This document shows positions 1 through 7,599 of a DNA stretch of 34,082 nucleotides, in pieces. The position numbers and the translations under genes were made by a program. The notes under the pieces are model-generated. The model saw nothing but the letters and a program-made list of their open reading frames with translations, ran no database searches and had not been told where the DNA came from. The stretch is from positions 1 to 34,082 of IMG/VR virus record IMGVR_UViG_3300044729_003848; one strand, 5' to 3'. How positions within the stretch are numbered: the stretch's first letter is position 1; every line of letters begins with the position of its first letter. The stretch is from a virus.

Positions 1-194
1 TCGTCTGATATTTTAAGATTAGTCTCCCATTTGACTAAGAAATCTCGTTCGTCAATCTTTTTACCGCCAATGGTATCAAGCATCGCAACCTGCCAAGGAA
101 GGTTTTGGCAAAAATTAAGGCAAAGGTTCAAAGTTTCGCAATCAATAAAAACAAGCTTTTTAGACTTATCAAATCTTAGCAATTCATTTTCCAT
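1..194 (-). CDS. DnaQ-like 3'-5' exonuclease, partial (C-terminus beyond left edge)
   Basis: Reading leftward from an ATG at 194-192, the frame stays open to the window edge, giving about 64 residues. After about 13 residues comes KLVFIDCETLNLCLNF, the DxE motif I of the DEDD exonuclease fold, followed by LPWQVAMLDT, which matches the conserved WQ(I/V)A strand of this family. Such enzymes proofread or trim DNA 3' ends. The start lies inside the end of the PHP gene (11-nt overlap), as expected for a polymerase-associated exonuclease in one operon. The remaining catalytic residues (motifs II and III) lie outside the window, so activity cannot be judged. It could instead be a repair nuclease of the same fold. 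Confidence 0.72.
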   Translation of the reverse strand, partial: MENELLRFDKSKKLVFIDCETLNLCLNFCQNLPWQVAMLDTIGGKKIDERDFLVKWETNLKISD

Positions 195-981
195 ATTTTT
201 CCTTAAATGATTCGGCGCAGAATTCGTTTGAAGAGCAATGCTCTAGATTGGGTTTGCTTAACGTGGTTCTTTCTGAGATGCATCTGAATGTAAGGTAAGC
301 CAAAAAGTCTTCCTTGTTTTCATAGTAGATAGACTGTGTTTTGATTGCCATTTGCTTGTCTGCGACGGTTTCTTCGACTTTCGATTTAAGAATTTCATCA
401 AATGGTAAATTATTATCTTCTATAAAATAAATAGGTTTGCAAAAACTAAAATCAGGAATGCAAACGCTATAAGTTAAATTATTCTTATAGACATACGAAT
501 CGTAAAACGGAATGCAAAGCAAAAGATTTTCATTATTCCATAATTCCTTAAGGGTTTTGCAGTCTATTCTTGGATAATAATAGAATCCGTTTGTACTTGC
601 TACAGTAGATATCTTTATAAGATTCTGATAACCTTCAGTTTTGGAAATAAAGATTATTACTTTATGTTCTTTTTCTCTAGATTCAGCGGTCTTGTTGTCG
701 ATATCATCACATACTGTTAAACGCAAACCAAATCTTAAGTTTATTTTTGCGTCTTCGCAGGACTTGTAAGCCTCTAGCAATCCAGAGATAGAGTCGTCAA
801 CAAGATGAACTTTATCTAAATTAAGCTTTTTGGCTATGTCAACGATAGAGCTAGGCTCGTCTGGATCGCTAGACCCTGCCTTAGACAGGGTAAGCACAGA
901 TTTGCCAAGGCTATAATGAGATTTAAATAAAGGGACAGCCGAGTACACGGTTAAGTGTTCCGATCTTAACAAAAAAGTCAA
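184..981 (-). CDS. Stand-alone PHP domain of DNA polymerase III alpha (DnaE-like)
   Basis: This 265-residue protein aligns by eye with the N-terminal PHP domain of bacterial DnaE. GLLEAYKSCEDAKINLRFGL matches the region ending in the GCE/GLR strand, and EGYQNLIKISTVAST followed by GFYYYPRIDCKTLKEL matches the classic EGYKNLMKL...GFYYKPRID stretch. The polymerase palm, fingers and thumb are absent and the next gene is an exonuclease, so the polymerase is split or the domain acts alone. Metal ligands are poorly kept: the usual HVHTEYS reads FKSHYS and TDHG reads VDDS, so PHP phosphoesterase activity is probably lost. No ATG lies near the N-terminus. The chosen start is the TTG directly after the upstream gene's TGA. 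TTG at codon 4 or GTG at codon 12 are alternatives. Confidence 0.7.
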   Translation of the reverse strand: MTFLLRSEHLTVYSAVPLFKSHYSLGKSVLTLSKAGSSDPDEPSSIVDIAKKLNLDKVHLVDDSISGLLEAYKSCEDAKINLRFGLRLTVCDDIDNKTAESREKEHKVIIFISKTEGYQNLIKISTVASTNGFYYYPRIDCKTLKELWNNENLLLCIPFYDSYVYKNNLTYSVCIPDFSFCKPIYFIEDNNLPFDEILKSKVEETVADKQMAIKTQSIYYENKEDFLAYLTFRCISERTTLSKPNLEHCSSNEFCAESFKEKYGK

Positions 982-1929
982 TCAGAAAGTCAAGCTATCT
1001 TTGGCCCAGAATGGGCAGCCTTTGTATTCTTTTTTATGTATTAATTTTACCTTGGGGTCTTCCACCAACAATTTTTTATCGAATGAAGATCTAATGAATT
1101 TATCTTTCTCGTCGTAGCCTATATAAAATATTGCTGACATCCTAGATGGGCAAATCCATTTTCCTGGGACATCACTACCGCACATCCATTTTTTCTTTAA
1201 AGATTTAGCCGCAAGATTTTCTATAGCTTTCTTTTCGTCAAAAGAAGACATGTATCCAGCTATATAACTTAAATAAGACTTAAATCCTTCTAGCTGTTCT
1301 TGCGTTGGCGTAGGCGCTTCTTGAATAGGTTGTTTTTTAAATTTTAAAAATATAAAGGATACGGTTGGAATGTATCCCTTAGTTTTAAATACAGCTAAAG
1401 AATACATTAAATTTTGCAAATTAAAATCTATCTCTTCTTTAGAGAATTTAGCTTTGCTTGATTTATAATCATAAATCTTATATTCTTTGTCATTAAATTT
1501 CGCCAACTTATCAATAAAGCCATTTATGATATAATCATCTTCTTCTAATTTAAACTCTGATTCGGCTTCTACTAAAACAGCTCCATTGCAAAAAAAATCA
1601 CTTTGAAGTCCAGTTTGAATCATGTTGTAAATAAGATCTAAGTTTTCTTCATCGTCGACTTTGAGTTTTTTTGCGTTTTTTAAAATCAATCTATGTATGC
1701 AAGGATTTTTAATTATACCGGCCTTACCAGAGCATAGGTCTTCGAAATACTTCTTGTGTCTGTCTTTTAAAAGAAGCTCAAAAATCAAATGGCAAATAGT
1801 TCCTCTAGAGGCTCCTGAGTTAGAGATGTCTGGTAATTTGAGAACATATTTAGTATAGTAAAGCCAGCTACAGCCTTCAGCGGTTTTAATTTTGCTAGCG
1901 CTAAGCTTAATTTTTTCAGTGGTGGTCAT
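982..1929 (-). CDS. PD-(D/E)XK nuclease, RecB/Cas4-like
   Basis: The 315-residue protein has the RecB-family nuclease core: GFID (137-140), YDYKSSKA with Asp154 and Lys156, then LQNLMY (171-176), the QxxxY motif typical of RecB, AddB and Cas4 nucleases. Cys20, Cys250, Cys260 and Cys305 lie at the two ends of the protein. That resembles the four-cysteine Fe-S arrangement of AddB/Cas4 enzymes, although the spacing is not canonical. In phages such genes process DNA ends for recombination-dependent replication, which fits the RecA, helicase and primase genes alongside. The ATG overlaps the primase stop by 4 nt. The protein ends in a TGA that is followed in the same frame by the PHP ORF. It is not part of a CRISPR locus here. 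Confidence 0.8.
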   Translation of the reverse strand: MTTTEKIKLSASKIKTAEGCSWLYYTKYVLKLPDISNSGASRGTICHLIFELLLKDRHKKYFEDLCSGKAGIIKNPCIHRLILKNAKKLKVDDEENLDLIYNMIQTGLQSDFFCNGAVLVEAESEFKLEEDDYIINGFIDKLAKFNDKEYKIYDYKSSKAKFSKEEIDFNLQNLMYSLAVFKTKGYIPTVSFIFLKFKKQPIQEAPTPTQEQLEGFKSYLSYIAGYMSSFDEKKAIENLAAKSLKKKWMCGSDVPGKWICPSRMSAIFYIGYDEKDKFIRSSFDKKLLVEDPKVKLIHKKEYKGCPFWAKDSLTF

Positions 1930-2861
1930 TGGATTGAATTATACCAGTTAGTGACTAAAGATCTATCTTTTAAATGCATTTCTCCGAAATCTTTCGCGCC
2001 AAAAGGAAGTTTTATTTCTATTTGACTTGGATCAAAATAATTTAAGAGCCTATGCTTTGCTGATTCGGCGGCAATATTTCCTGCAGCGTTGTTAAAGCTA
2101 TCATCATTGAAAGCAATAACTATTTTCTTTGGGTTGTAGCCAATAAGAGAATATATAATTTTCGGGGAAAGATTCAAGCCAAAAGATACAATTGAATTGT
2201 TAATTCCATTTTCTCTTAGAGCAAGCATGTCTCCTATGCTCTCGACAAGAATGATAATCTTAGAAGATTTAATATCTTTAGCATTAACCTTAAGCGGGAA
2301 AGCCCATTCTTTTTTATCTCCGATCAATTTCCATTTTGGGCGTCCTTCAAGACTGATCCTTGAGACATCTCTTCCGGCAAATCCGACTATCTCGTCTCTG
2401 CAATTGAATATAGGAAAAACATATCTATTAAACATTTTTCCTGTAGTAGCCACGCCTCCTTGAAAGGGCTGAATGGTTTGACTAGAAATGCCTCTGCCGT
2501 TCCAATAAGAATCGTCTCTCAACAATTTAATTAACAAAGACTTATCAAAAATAGTTGTTTGAGTAGTGGTTACTTTTTGCTGGGCTTCTTCTTTACTAGA
2601 GGTATCTATTCCTTTTTCAAAAATCCATTTCTTAGCTTCATCTATGTTTTTTAGTTTAAGGGTTAGCTTGACTAAATCCTCTATAGATCCGCTAATGTTT
2701 TCTTTAAAGTCAACCCATTGCCCAGAATTCTTCCAAATTCTTAGGACATTATCGTTACCGGAATCACGATAAAGAGGTCTTGTTCTGTATTCTCTACCGT
2801 GATCAGTTAGTGTGTATCCAATATCAGTAAGTATTTTCCTTACAGATTCGCAGTCATTCAT
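1926..2861 (-). CDS. DNA primase, DnaG-like TOPRIM protein
   Basis: The 311-residue protein resembles small phage primases. Residues 1-85 look like a decayed zinc-binding domain: SIEDLVKLTLKL fits the CHC2-type region, but the zinc-ligand cysteines are missing. Residues 118-170 carry the DnaG-type segment with NRYVFPIFNCRDEIVGFAGR. The TOPRIM fold follows, with VESIGD at 206-211 (catalytic glutamate) and FNDDSFNNAAG at 251-261 (acidic metal-binding motif). It would make RNA primers for the DnaB helicase encoded just upstream in the transcript. The ATG overlaps the helicase stop by 4 nt. At 311 residues it is much shorter than cellular DnaG and lacks a recognisable C-terminal helicase-interaction domain. 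Confidence 0.85.
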   Translation of the reverse strand: MNDCESVRKILTDIGYTLTDHGREYRTRPLYRDSGNDNVLRIWKNSGQWVDFKENISGSIEDLVKLTLKLKNIDEAKKWIFEKGIDTSSKEEAQQKVTTTQTTIFDKSLLIKLLRDDSYWNGRGISSQTIQPFQGGVATTGKMFNRYVFPIFNCRDEIVGFAGRDVSRISLEGRPKWKLIGDKKEWAFPLKVNAKDIKSSKIIILVESIGDMLALRENGINNSIVSFGLNLSPKIIYSLIGYNPKKIVIAFNDDSFNNAAGNIAAESAKHRLLNYFDPSQIEIKLPFGAKDFGEMHLKDRSLVTNWYNSIQ

Positions 2862-4321
2862 AGAACTTCGCCATCTCCAGAATCATCAAGTTCAGGGCGT
2901 AAAGATTTAGCGGACAAAACATCTTCCAAAGTACCGGTCTCCTCAACATTAAAATTATTAATATTGAAGCTGATAAAATTGGCCATGTACTTTACTTTTT
3001 TACCTTCTTGAACGCGAACTAAATCGTGGTGACCAGCAGAGTCTTTACCTTGGAAGCGGGTAGCAAGAGGAATAAGTTTATGAGATCCAAATTCGGGACC
3101 ATCGTCGGCAATTTCTTCTACGCTCTTGCGCCTGAAAATAGCTACGAAAGAAGCAAACCACTGAAGTCGGTCAGATTGAGAAATCGCGCTGCTATCATCA
3201 ACGCCGTTTTCCGCACTTCTATTCAGTTGGCAAGCTGTTAGAATTGGTACATTTAATTCTAAGCAAAGCTCTTTAAGAGCATTAACTTTATCGCCAATCA
3301 GTTGATATTCTTGTTTATTTTTATCAGACTCACCAGTAAGCTTGATGTAATCGTAAACAATAATACATTGATTTCCGCGACCGACCTTAGAGAAGTACCA
3401 TCGCTTTACAATAGATGCTACTTCTTCAATAGGTTTTCCAGCTACTTGTAAATGATCTACCTGATTGCTAAGAGATTTAATTTTAGGCTTACTTTGCTCA
3501 AACTTTTGGAATAGATTTGCATTCTTTTTCCAGTTGCCTGTTTCTAGATGCCAAACAGGAATACCAGTCAAAGAAGAAGCGATTCTGAACTTCATGTCTA
3601 TTGTAGACATTTCCGTATCTAAAACAAGGGCTCGGCACCCCTTGTTCATAGTCGTGACCTTAATAGCCAGATCATTCAATATAGTTGATTTGCCATGTTT
3701 AGGCCTGCTTACCCACGCATAGATATTGCCGGGACGGATGCCTCCGTAAAGACGATTGAAATTTTTATAAGGAGTAATTAGCCCAGTATCTTGGATTGGA
3801 TTATTTCCACGCTCTTCAATTATTTCTATGACATTAGAAGTAATGTCTTCTGGTTTGTTATTCTCAGCAGCGTAAGCGCAGATTTTATTATTGTATATCT
3901 TGTCTGATTCAGTAATAATTTCTTCTATTGGTTTTTCTGCGCATGAGTTGGCAAACTTTTTAATCTCATCTCCAGTTTGTTCTATTTCTCTTCTTATTCT
4001 AAGTTTTAAAAGCTCTTTGGCTCCTTCTATAAGCCCAGGCTGAGAGGTGGGAATAAGACAAATACTATTAACATAATTAAAAATATCAATAGATTGATCT
4101 TTAAATGTAATGCCAAGATTTTGGCATTTTTGAGAGATCAAGATCTTGTCGATCTGCTCTCCTTTGTTAAACGTCTCCTTGAAGACGCAAAAAATAGTAT
4201 AATGGACTTCATTCATGAAGTCTCCATCGCTAATAAAAGATTCAATATCAGCAAAAGAGGCTGGAAATCTAATTAGACCAGATAATACATATTTTTCTAC
4301 TTGCAGAGAATATATAGCCAT
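2858..4321 (-). CDS. dnaB: Replicative DNA helicase, DnaB family
   Basis: At 487 residues it has usual DnaB length and order. An N-terminal helical domain (about 1-110) is followed by a linker and a RecA-like motor. Walker A is SRPKHGKST (205-213), where Ser replaces the usual Ala of ARPxxGK(S/T). CIIVYDYIKL (319-328) is Walker B and LTACQLNRSAE (361-371) matches the DnaB LSQLNR motif that contacts DNA. ALVLDTEMS corresponds to the conserved SLEM motif. It unwinds the replication fork as a hexamer. The primase gene follows with a 4-nt overlap and an endonuclease gene precedes it, sharing TAATG, so the three are translationally coupled. Confidence 0.93.
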   Translation of the reverse strand: MAIYSLQVEKYVLSGLIRFPASFADIESFISDGDFMNEVHYTIFCVFKETFNKGEQIDKILISQKCQNLGITFKDQSIDIFNYVNSICLIPTSQPGLIEGAKELLKLRIRREIEQTGDEIKKFANSCAEKPIEEIITESDKIYNNKICAYAAENNKPEDITSNVIEIIEERGNNPIQDTGLITPYKNFNRLYGGIRPGNIYAWVSRPKHGKSTILNDLAIKVTTMNKGCRALVLDTEMSTIDMKFRIASSLTGIPVWHLETGNWKKNANLFQKFEQSKPKIKSLSNQVDHLQVAGKPIEEVASIVKRWYFSKVGRGNQCIIVYDYIKLTGESDKNKQEYQLIGDKVNALKELCLELNVPILTACQLNRSAENGVDDSSAISQSDRLQWFASFVAIFRRKSVEEIADDGPEFGSHKLIPLATRFQGKDSAGHHDLVRVQEGKKVKYMANFISFNINNFNVEETGTLEDVLSAKSLRPELDDSGDGEVL

Positions 4322-4737
4322 TAAAGTTTAATATTAAATTTATCTAAAAAAAACTGTTCGTTTAAATTTTTGACTTCATCTTCGTAAACCTCTAATAATT
4401 GAAATTTATTCAAAGAAAGCCATTTTTCTTTGGCGACATCTCTTTTGATTGATTTCAAATAGTTAAGTCTGGAGTCTCCGTGGAAGAATTTATTGTAAGC
4501 AGAATGTTGATTACCATGAACTTCCACGGCTATTCTCAAGGTAGCATTAATTATGTCTACTTTTAGTCTAGACCCGAAAACAGGAAACTCCTCGTAAACT
4601 ATATGATTCTTCCAGTATTTTTTAAGGAACTGCTTTGTTTTAAACTGGACTTTAGATCGAGAAGAGGCGTCCCAGTCTATTAGATACTGGGAAACATTTT
4701 TACTTGCAACTTTACCATATATATTATACAATTTCAC
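4321..4737 (-). CDS. Small endonuclease, PD-(D/E)XK / Vsr-like fold
   Basis: The 138-residue protein carries the pattern FGSRLKVDIINATLRIAVEV followed by HGNQH. This is the Asp...Glu-x-(H/D)-G-x-QH signature of small Vsr/DUF559-like and phage endonucleases, in which the acidic residues bind metal. A lysine/arginine-rich segment (YLKSIKRDVAKEKW) follows, as in relatives where a helix packs behind the active site. It sits between recA and dnaB in one transcript, with its start overlapping the recA stop by 4 nt, which suggests a role in replication or recombination rather than a free-standing homing endonuclease. Substrate cannot be deduced; nicking or branch cleavage is possible. Confidence 0.6.
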   Translation of the reverse strand: MKLYNIYGKVASKNVSQYLIDWDASSRSKVQFKTKQFLKKYWKNHIVYEEFPVFGSRLKVDIINATLRIAVEVHGNQHSAYNKFFHGDSRLNYLKSIKRDVAKEKWLSLNKFQLLEVYEDEVKNLNEQFFLDKFNIKL

Positions 4738-5849
4738 TTCTTTAAAGCGCTGATGAATTTATTAAAAAGATACTTAGTAACATCTTGCCGCTCCTCAAGG
4801 AAATTCTTAAGATTCGCTTCCCCTTGATGTTGCTTAGGCATTTCAATATTGTTATCGGCAAGCTCTTTGATAAGATCGTCGGTAATAGTTATCCAAGCCC
4901 CCTTAGCGTGTGCGAATTCCCAGGCTAAAAGCTGATCAACTATTTCGTACTCTATCCAAACGCTAGATCCATTGGAACGGCCATATTTAATAGGATAGCG
5001 GACTTCTCTTCCAGACTTTTCATTGGGAGTTTTTTTGAAGATAATTTTACACCAATGACCAACCGGATTCCCTTCTGCTTTGGCGTTGGCGTAAATAAGG
5101 TCTTTATTCCAGCGTTGCTGGAACTCAAGAATCCAATCTGAATAATGTAAAGCAGCGTTTCCGCCACTTGCGTTAGTTACTTTCGGATCGCCTTTCTCGT
5201 ACGGATTTATCTTGATTGATGACCTTACTTGGGAAATAAGAAAGCATATGTGGCCTCTAGAGGAAAACGCAGCCGCCATCTTGCGAAGAAGATCGGAAGT
5301 CAAAAGAGCTGCTCCAGCGGTTTTATTCGCCTCGGTAGCAGACTTAGCCAAATCATTTCTAGGAACTAGAGCGTCAAGGCTATCTACAATAAAAAAATAA
5401 ATATTCCCATCATCATTATTTTTTATAAGCTCTCGCATCGTGTCCGTGACAAATTCATAATCATTAGTAGGAATAACTCTCCACTTGTGCGGATCAGTGC
5501 TTACTCCAGATCTGGCGACCATGTTTTCGCTTAATCGACCTTCAGATTTGATATAAATCACGCACCCTTTCTCTGGATGAGCTATTTGGAAATTGCGAGC
5601 GAATGCCAAAGCATTGCTGGTTTTACCTCCCTCTGTGATACCTGAAGAACGGACTATCCCGGGATGTATGCCGCCTCCCATTTCAATATCTAAGGTTAAG
5701 CTGCCGCTGCTTATAACGTAATCAATATTATTGTCAAAAGCGTAATGATGGTCTTTGTTTCTGTCTAGAATACTATCAAGAACCCTCATCTTTCCTGATG
5801 ATGTGTCTGCATCTGAATTTTCTTGAATTTCTTTTTTTTGTCTTGCCAT
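4734..5849 (-). CDS. RecA/UvsX-like recombinase
   Basis: The 371-residue protein is a strand-exchange ATPase. Walker A is GITEGGKT (70-77) and the Walker B strand is YFFIVDSLDAL (151-161). FLISQVRSSI followed by SGGNAALHYSDWILEF matches the RecA L2/C-terminal core (GGNALKFYAS in bacterial RecA). The N-terminal segment SSGSLTLDIEMGGGIHPG matches the RecA stretch ending in GRIVE. It would coat single-stranded DNA and drive recombination-dependent replication and repair. The first 40 residues are charged and low in conservation. The gene lies one base after the stop of the upstream hypothetical gene and overlaps the downstream endonuclease by 4 nt. Confidence 0.9.
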   Translation of the reverse strand: MARQKKEIQENSDADTSSGKMRVLDSILDRNKDHHYAFDNNIDYVISSGSLTLDIEMGGGIHPGIVRSSGITEGGKTSNALAFARNFQIAHPEKGCVIYIKSEGRLSENMVARSGVSTDPHKWRVIPTNDYEFVTDTMRELIKNNDDGNIYFFIVDSLDALVPRNDLAKSATEANKTAGAALLTSDLLRKMAAAFSSRGHICFLISQVRSSIKINPYEKGDPKVTNASGGNAALHYSDWILEFQQRWNKDLIYANAKAEGNPVGHWCKIIFKKTPNEKSGREVRYPIKYGRSNGSSVWIEYEIVDQLLAWEFAHAKGAWITITDDLIKELADNNIEMPKQHQGEANLKNFLEERQDVTKYLFNKFISALKK

Positions 5850-5850
5850 A

Positions 5851-6210
5851 TTATATCTTATTAAAAATATTTAAAAAATCTTTTACTGATGTGGGCTTTT
5901 TTATGATTTCTGCGGGAGGTGCCACCTGGTTATCTTCTAGAATAATCTCCTGTTTTTCAAAAGAAAGAGATTGATATCTTTTGATATCTTTTAAAAATTT
6001 TTTTCCATTTTCACCGAAAAACCAAGTTAAAGATATGACTTTAGTTCTGCCTCGTAGGCTCATGAGCCAATCAAAATCATATTCTTTTACGAGCTTAGTA
6101 GCGAATTTCATTTCAGTTGACCAATTGCACCCACTGGTATCTAAAAGAAATAATTCAATTATCTGTTGTTGCTGACTTAGTTTTCTAGGCTTGCTCGTCC
6201 GCGCAGTCAT
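5851..6210 (-). CDS. Hypothetical protein at the head of the replication module
   Basis: I do not recognise this 119-residue protein. It begins with a basic, Gln-rich stretch (TARTSKPRKLSQQQQIIELF) and contains WSTEMKFATKLVKEYDFDWL and the aromatic segment SLTWFFGENGKKFLKDIK. It ends in a Pro/Lys linker and a short helix-like tail (VKDFLNIFNKI). No membrane segment or signal peptide is visible. The helical, charged character and the position directly before recA are compatible with a replication accessory or DNA-binding role, but that is only context. Its start codon lies inside a GC-rich hairpin that begins right after the gmd stop codon. Confidence 0.6.
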   Translation of the reverse strand: MTARTSKPRKLSQQQQIIELFLLDTSGCNWSTEMKFATKLVKEYDFDWLMSLRGRTKVISLTWFFGENGKKFLKDIKRYQSLSFEKQEIILEDNQVAPPAEIIKKPTSVKDFLNIFNKI

Positions 6211-6231
6211 CGAGGATACTATGGTGCGCGG
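6199..6231 (-). promoter_or_regulatory. GC-rich inverted repeat around a start codon
   Basis: CCGCGCA at 6199-6205 pairs perfectly with TGCGCGG at 6225-6231, leaving a 19-nt loop. On the minus strand the hairpin begins directly after the gmd stop codon (TAG at 6234-6232), and the ATG of the next gene (6210-6208) lies in the loop side next to the stem. It marks the boundary between the glycan and replication modules. It could hide the start codon and so control translation, or act as an attenuating or processing hairpin. No U-tract follows, so it is not a standard terminator. Confidence 0.5.
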
Positions 6232-7290
6232 CTACGATTTGTCAAGGAGAGAGACGTCGTGGGCTACCATTTTTTTGACTAACCCTTCAAAATTAACTTT
6301 CGGAAGCCATCCAAGCTCCTCGCGAGCAGGCTTAGAGTCTCCGACCAAAAGATCTACTTCTGCTGGTCTATAAAATTTTTCATTTACTTTAACAAGAATA
6401 GAAGAGCAAGGTTCTTTAGATATCGCATATTTAGTAGACACGCTATACTGCTCGTTTGTTCCAGAGCCGTGCCAAACTCCATCTATTCCAACTTCTGAAA
6501 ACGCTAAACTTACAAACTCTCTAATAGAATGAGATTCATTGCTGCAGAGCACATAGTCTTTAGGTTTTTTTTGATTTAACATTTTCCAAACGCCGTCTAC
6601 GAAATCCTCTGAATCAGACCAGTCTCTTTTAGCATCTAAATTGCCTAGATTAATTGGATCAAAGGTTTTGCCATTTTTTATAGCATCATATATTCTAGCT
6701 ACTCCTTTAGTTATCTTTCTAGTTACAAATTCTTCTCCGCGTTTAGTTCCTTCATGATTAAATAAAATACCATGAATAGCGTAAAGATTGTAAGACTCTC
6801 GATAAACTTTGACAAGGTGTCTGGCTGCGGCTTTAGATGCGCCGTATGGGCTTCTTGGTTTAATTGGGTGATTTATATCTTGAGGCACAGTTTCTACATC
6901 ACCAAACTCTTCGCTAGATCCAGCAGAGTAAAATTTGCAACTTGGATTAAATCTTCTTATCGCTTCAAGACACCTAGCGACTCCTGTAGCGTTTACATCG
7001 AATGTTTGCAAAGGAATTTTCCAACTGCATCCGACGAAAGATTGAGCACCAAAATTAATAAAATAATCGGGCTGAATTTCTCTTACTGCATTGTCAATGC
7101 TAATGCTGTCAGACAAGTCCCCATAAATCAAATTAAATCTAGAATTATTTATAAAATTATTACAATTTACAAAATTTGGATTAGAGCTTCTTCTAGCCAT
7201 CCCGTAAATTTGAGCAGATGTATTTTTTAGCAAATACTCAACCATATTTGCTCCGTCTTGTCCAAGGATTCCTGTGACTATGATTTTCAT
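6232..7290 (-). CDS. gmd: GDP-mannose 4,6-dehydratase
   Basis: The 352-residue short-chain dehydrogenase is of full family length. It has GILGQDGANMVEYLL, the Gmd version of the NAD(P)-binding glycine motif, and SPYGASKAAARHLVKVYRES with the catalytic YxxxK. NHEGTKRGEEFVTRKI and LGNLDAKRDWSDSEDFVDG follow, then RPAEVDLLVGD; these are diagnostic for Gmd. It converts GDP-D-mannose to GDP-4-keto-6-deoxy-D-mannose, the branch point for fucose, perosamine, rhamnose and colitose. It is the last gene of the glycan run. The ColD-like and reductase genes for the next steps lie about 1.7-3 kb upstream in the same transcript. The stop is followed at once by the 6199-6231 hairpin. Confidence 0.93.
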   Translation of the reverse strand: MKIIVTGILGQDGANMVEYLLKNTSAQIYGMARRSSNPNFVNCNNFINNSRFNLIYGDLSDSISIDNAVREIQPDYFINFGAQSFVGCSWKIPLQTFDVNATGVARCLEAIRRFNPSCKFYSAGSSEEFGDVETVPQDINHPIKPRSPYGASKAAARHLVKVYRESYNLYAIHGILFNHEGTKRGEEFVTRKITKGVARIYDAIKNGKTFDPINLGNLDAKRDWSDSEDFVDGVWKMLNQKKPKDYVLCSNESHSIREFVSLAFSEVGIDGVWHGSGTNEQYSVSTKYAISKEPCSSILVKVNEKFYRPAEVDLLVGDSKPAREELGWLPKVNFEGLVKKMVAHDVSLLDKS

Positions 7291-7599
7291 TTAAAATTTA
7301 ATTTTTCCAGTTATTATATCTTTTAGCATGATCCAATCTGAGGCCTTGGCCCAAAGAGGATTTTTGAAAGCCGCTGGCTTGTTCTTTTCAATAAAGAAAT
7401 GCCCGCTCCATGCGAACGGATACACTACGAAAGGAAGAGCAGCAAACAAAGGCAAGAAAAACAAAGACTTCCAAAATGTCAAATAAATGCATAAAATAAA
7501 ATAAGCGATAGTAAATAATTGCCCAAGAACGTGAAGCCTTCTGTTCCATTTATTTTGATGGAGAGTTAAGTACATTTGATAATATTCTTTGAATGTCAT
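7291..7599 (-). CDS. DUF962 / Mpo1-like membrane protein
   Basis: The 102-residue protein matches the DUF962 (Mpo1-like) family. It has YLTLHQNKWNRRLHVLGQ near the N-terminus and FAWSGHFFIEKNKPAAFKNP near the C-terminus; the two His-containing motifs are the family signature. Between them lie two hydrophobic segments (about residues 28-43 and 46-62), predicted membrane helices. Yeast Mpo1 is an iron-dependent dioxygenase of 2-hydroxy fatty acids; bacterial roles are less clear. Finding it between gmd and a sugar nucleotidyltransferase, with start and stop overlapping its neighbours, suggests envelope lipid or lipid-linked glycan chemistry, but that is inference. Confidence 0.78.
   Translation of the reverse strand: MTFKEYYQMYLTLHQNKWNRRLHVLGQLFTIAYFILCIYLTFWKSLFFLPLFAALPFVVYPFAWSGHFFIEKNKPAAFKNPLWAKASDWIMLKDIITGKIKF

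Noticed and set aside
985-994. TTGACTTTC copy near the end of the nuclease gene as a further promoter
   Set aside because: It is inside coding sequence and has no start codon at the 37-38 nt distance shared by the other copies.
982-1929. Cas4 as evidence for a CRISPR system
   Set aside because: No repeat-spacer array and no cas1/cas2 are present; RecB/Cas4-like nucleases are common in phage replication modules.
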